Of a DNA stretch of 64,000 nucleotides, positions 62,645 through 64,000 are shown one piece after another. The notes beneath the pieces are model-generated. The model did no database searches. It was given only the letters and a program-made list of their open reading frames with translations, and had not been told where the DNA came from. The DNA comes from Phoebastria nigripes. Taxonomy: Eukaryota; Chordata; Aves; Procellariiformes; Diomedeidae. Position numbers and translations under genes: made by a program. The DNA lies in NCBI GenBank assembly GCA_035582835.1, contig JAYKAV010003443.1, positions 1,364,588-1,428,587 of the forward strand, in the 5' to 3' direction. Every line of letters starts with the position of its first letter. Within the stretch, counting starts at the first letter, position 1.

Positions 62645-64000
62645 AGATACAATGTCTTTTGCAAATAACAGAAAAGATTAATAGGCATCTTCAGCTTTCC
62701 AAGCCCTCTAGCTTCTAAGAACAAGCACGAGAAAGAAAAATATTTTGCTGCTTAATTGCTGGGTAACTTAAAAAACAGAGTCACCGGAATTGTTCTTTCC
62801 TAATTAACAACAAGAAAAGGAGAGGTTCTTGTAAGGCAACATTAGCATCTTGATAAATATGACAAAACAAAAGACATACTTGTCCCCAGAAATTAGGAAA
62901 CTTGAAAATTATTACAATGAGCATAGGAGAGAGATACTGTCATGCACTGAAGCTTCTTTGCAAAAATTTTGACAACAACAACAAATATTTTTTTGTGTGA
63001 TCTTTCAGTAGCCTAATTTTCACAGCTTGACACTGAGCAAGCTCCGGTCTCCAAGCACGTTAAATGCAGAGATTTTCCTTGGAGAAAGGTTGGGCCGTGT
63101 CCCTCAGCACCCAGCACTGTCCTCCGGAGTCTGCCTTTGCACAACACAATAGTCGCATCCCTGAACCACTTTGGGTTGGCTTCTAGGCTAGGACCTACAT
63201 GACTTGGGGGTAATGGGAAACAATCAGCCAAGCACGAGATGGTTAGCGGAGATGCCAATGTGCCAGAATGGCCAATATCATCTTAAGCATATGAATTTGG
63301 GAATACTAAGATTACGGAGGAACGATGTTATATTTGCATTAGGAACTGGAACAACTACTACTGAGTTGGTATGCATGTTGGTAACATCAATCTGCAGAGC
63401 CAGTTTACAGACTAAAGAGGATAATAATTTTATCATCTCATAATAAAAGCAAACCTGAACTTACTTTCTCTATCAATATTAAAAGTTTCAGATTTTACCA
63501 CTTCACATGAACTTAACTTTGTTACTCTAAGAGTGAAGTGACAGTTTTGTTTAGAAAAAGAACCTGATTTATAAGATAGAAAACAACCTGGTTTTGTTCA
63601 AAAAATGAAGTTTTAATAGTGACACTGGAACAGTACATAAAATATAATAAGAAGTCCCAGTTTTGGTACCCATTATCCTTTCATTGTATTTTCCATCACG
63701 TTCCATTTGTACAGGGTCCACTTGAATAGGAAGGCAGTACTGAGCAGGAAAGGGAGTGGGTGAAAGGACCCATATCAAAAGCCCTAACTTCTGCCCTTCC
63801 CAGGCCACTGACCTTATGTGATACTGCGTGCACGAGCATGTAACCTTTTAACATCCTATGAAGGAATTTACTATCATTAATGGGTTTGTAAACATCTCTC
63901 TCCTCATACATTTTACTCAGTGTGCAGTCATTGCTGACAGACTCGTTTGTGGCTGGGGCTTTTTTTTAGCATGAAAAAACATCATGAAGAAATGGAACAT

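Larger units (their letters stand above)
59263..64000. other. Gene-free AT-rich stretch to the window end
   Basis: No gene can be supported. It includes a 40-bp-spaced duplication at 60132-60200 and a G-quadruplex motif at 62611-62644. Open frames are below 90 codons and unrecognised. Confidence 0.55.

Overview
This window looks like nuclear DNA from a bird, and no complete gene can be recognised in it. It is AT-rich with many A/T homopolymers, has stop codons every few dozen codons in all frames, and lacks operon-like packing or ribosome binding sites. The organism call rests on repeats recognised from memory: two solo retroviral LTRs of types common in Neoaves, a short remnant of the second type, and ancient CR1 retroposon fragments of the kind shared by birds, crocodilians and turtles. 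The species cannot be named. About 45 isolated N calls and one 75-base gap indicate a draft assembly. The window is best read as a long intron or an intergenic stretch.

Layout. 1-16127 is single-copy AT-rich DNA with a CpG-dense patch near 250-415 and short CA repeats. 16128-17318 is a solo LTR on the minus strand, carrying about eight copies of a roughly 48-bp minisatellite and an open frame of 180 codons. 18708-18774 is the broken end of a second LTR type. 18775-39588 is unique sequence with CpG-rich patches at about 29131-29480 and 32590-32800, and the longest open frame of the window (minus, 38726-39361). 39591-40181 is a solo LTR of the second type on the plus strand, with a consensus CRE, a TATA box, a poly(A) signal and a near-perfect 6-bp target duplication. 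40182-49329 holds a diverged repeat pair and one weak candidate exon (minus, 46344-46546). 49330-49770 is a decayed CR1 copy on the minus strand. 50922-50978 is a run of 57 T followed by a G-rich tract, and the assembly gap is at 51310-51384. 59130-59262 is a run of 48 T next to a CR1 3' end. A strong G-quadruplex motif lies at 62611-62644.

No genes can be shown to work together here. What can be supported is repeat history, retroviral regulatory DNA left as solo LTRs, and a few low-confidence candidates for exons, promoters or enhancers. No undescribed multi-gene system was found. The observations most worth following are the LTR with the in-frame minisatellite, the intact CRE/TATA promoter in the other LTR, the CpG-rich patch with a strong-context ATG near 32.7 kb, and the candidate exon near 46.4 kb.
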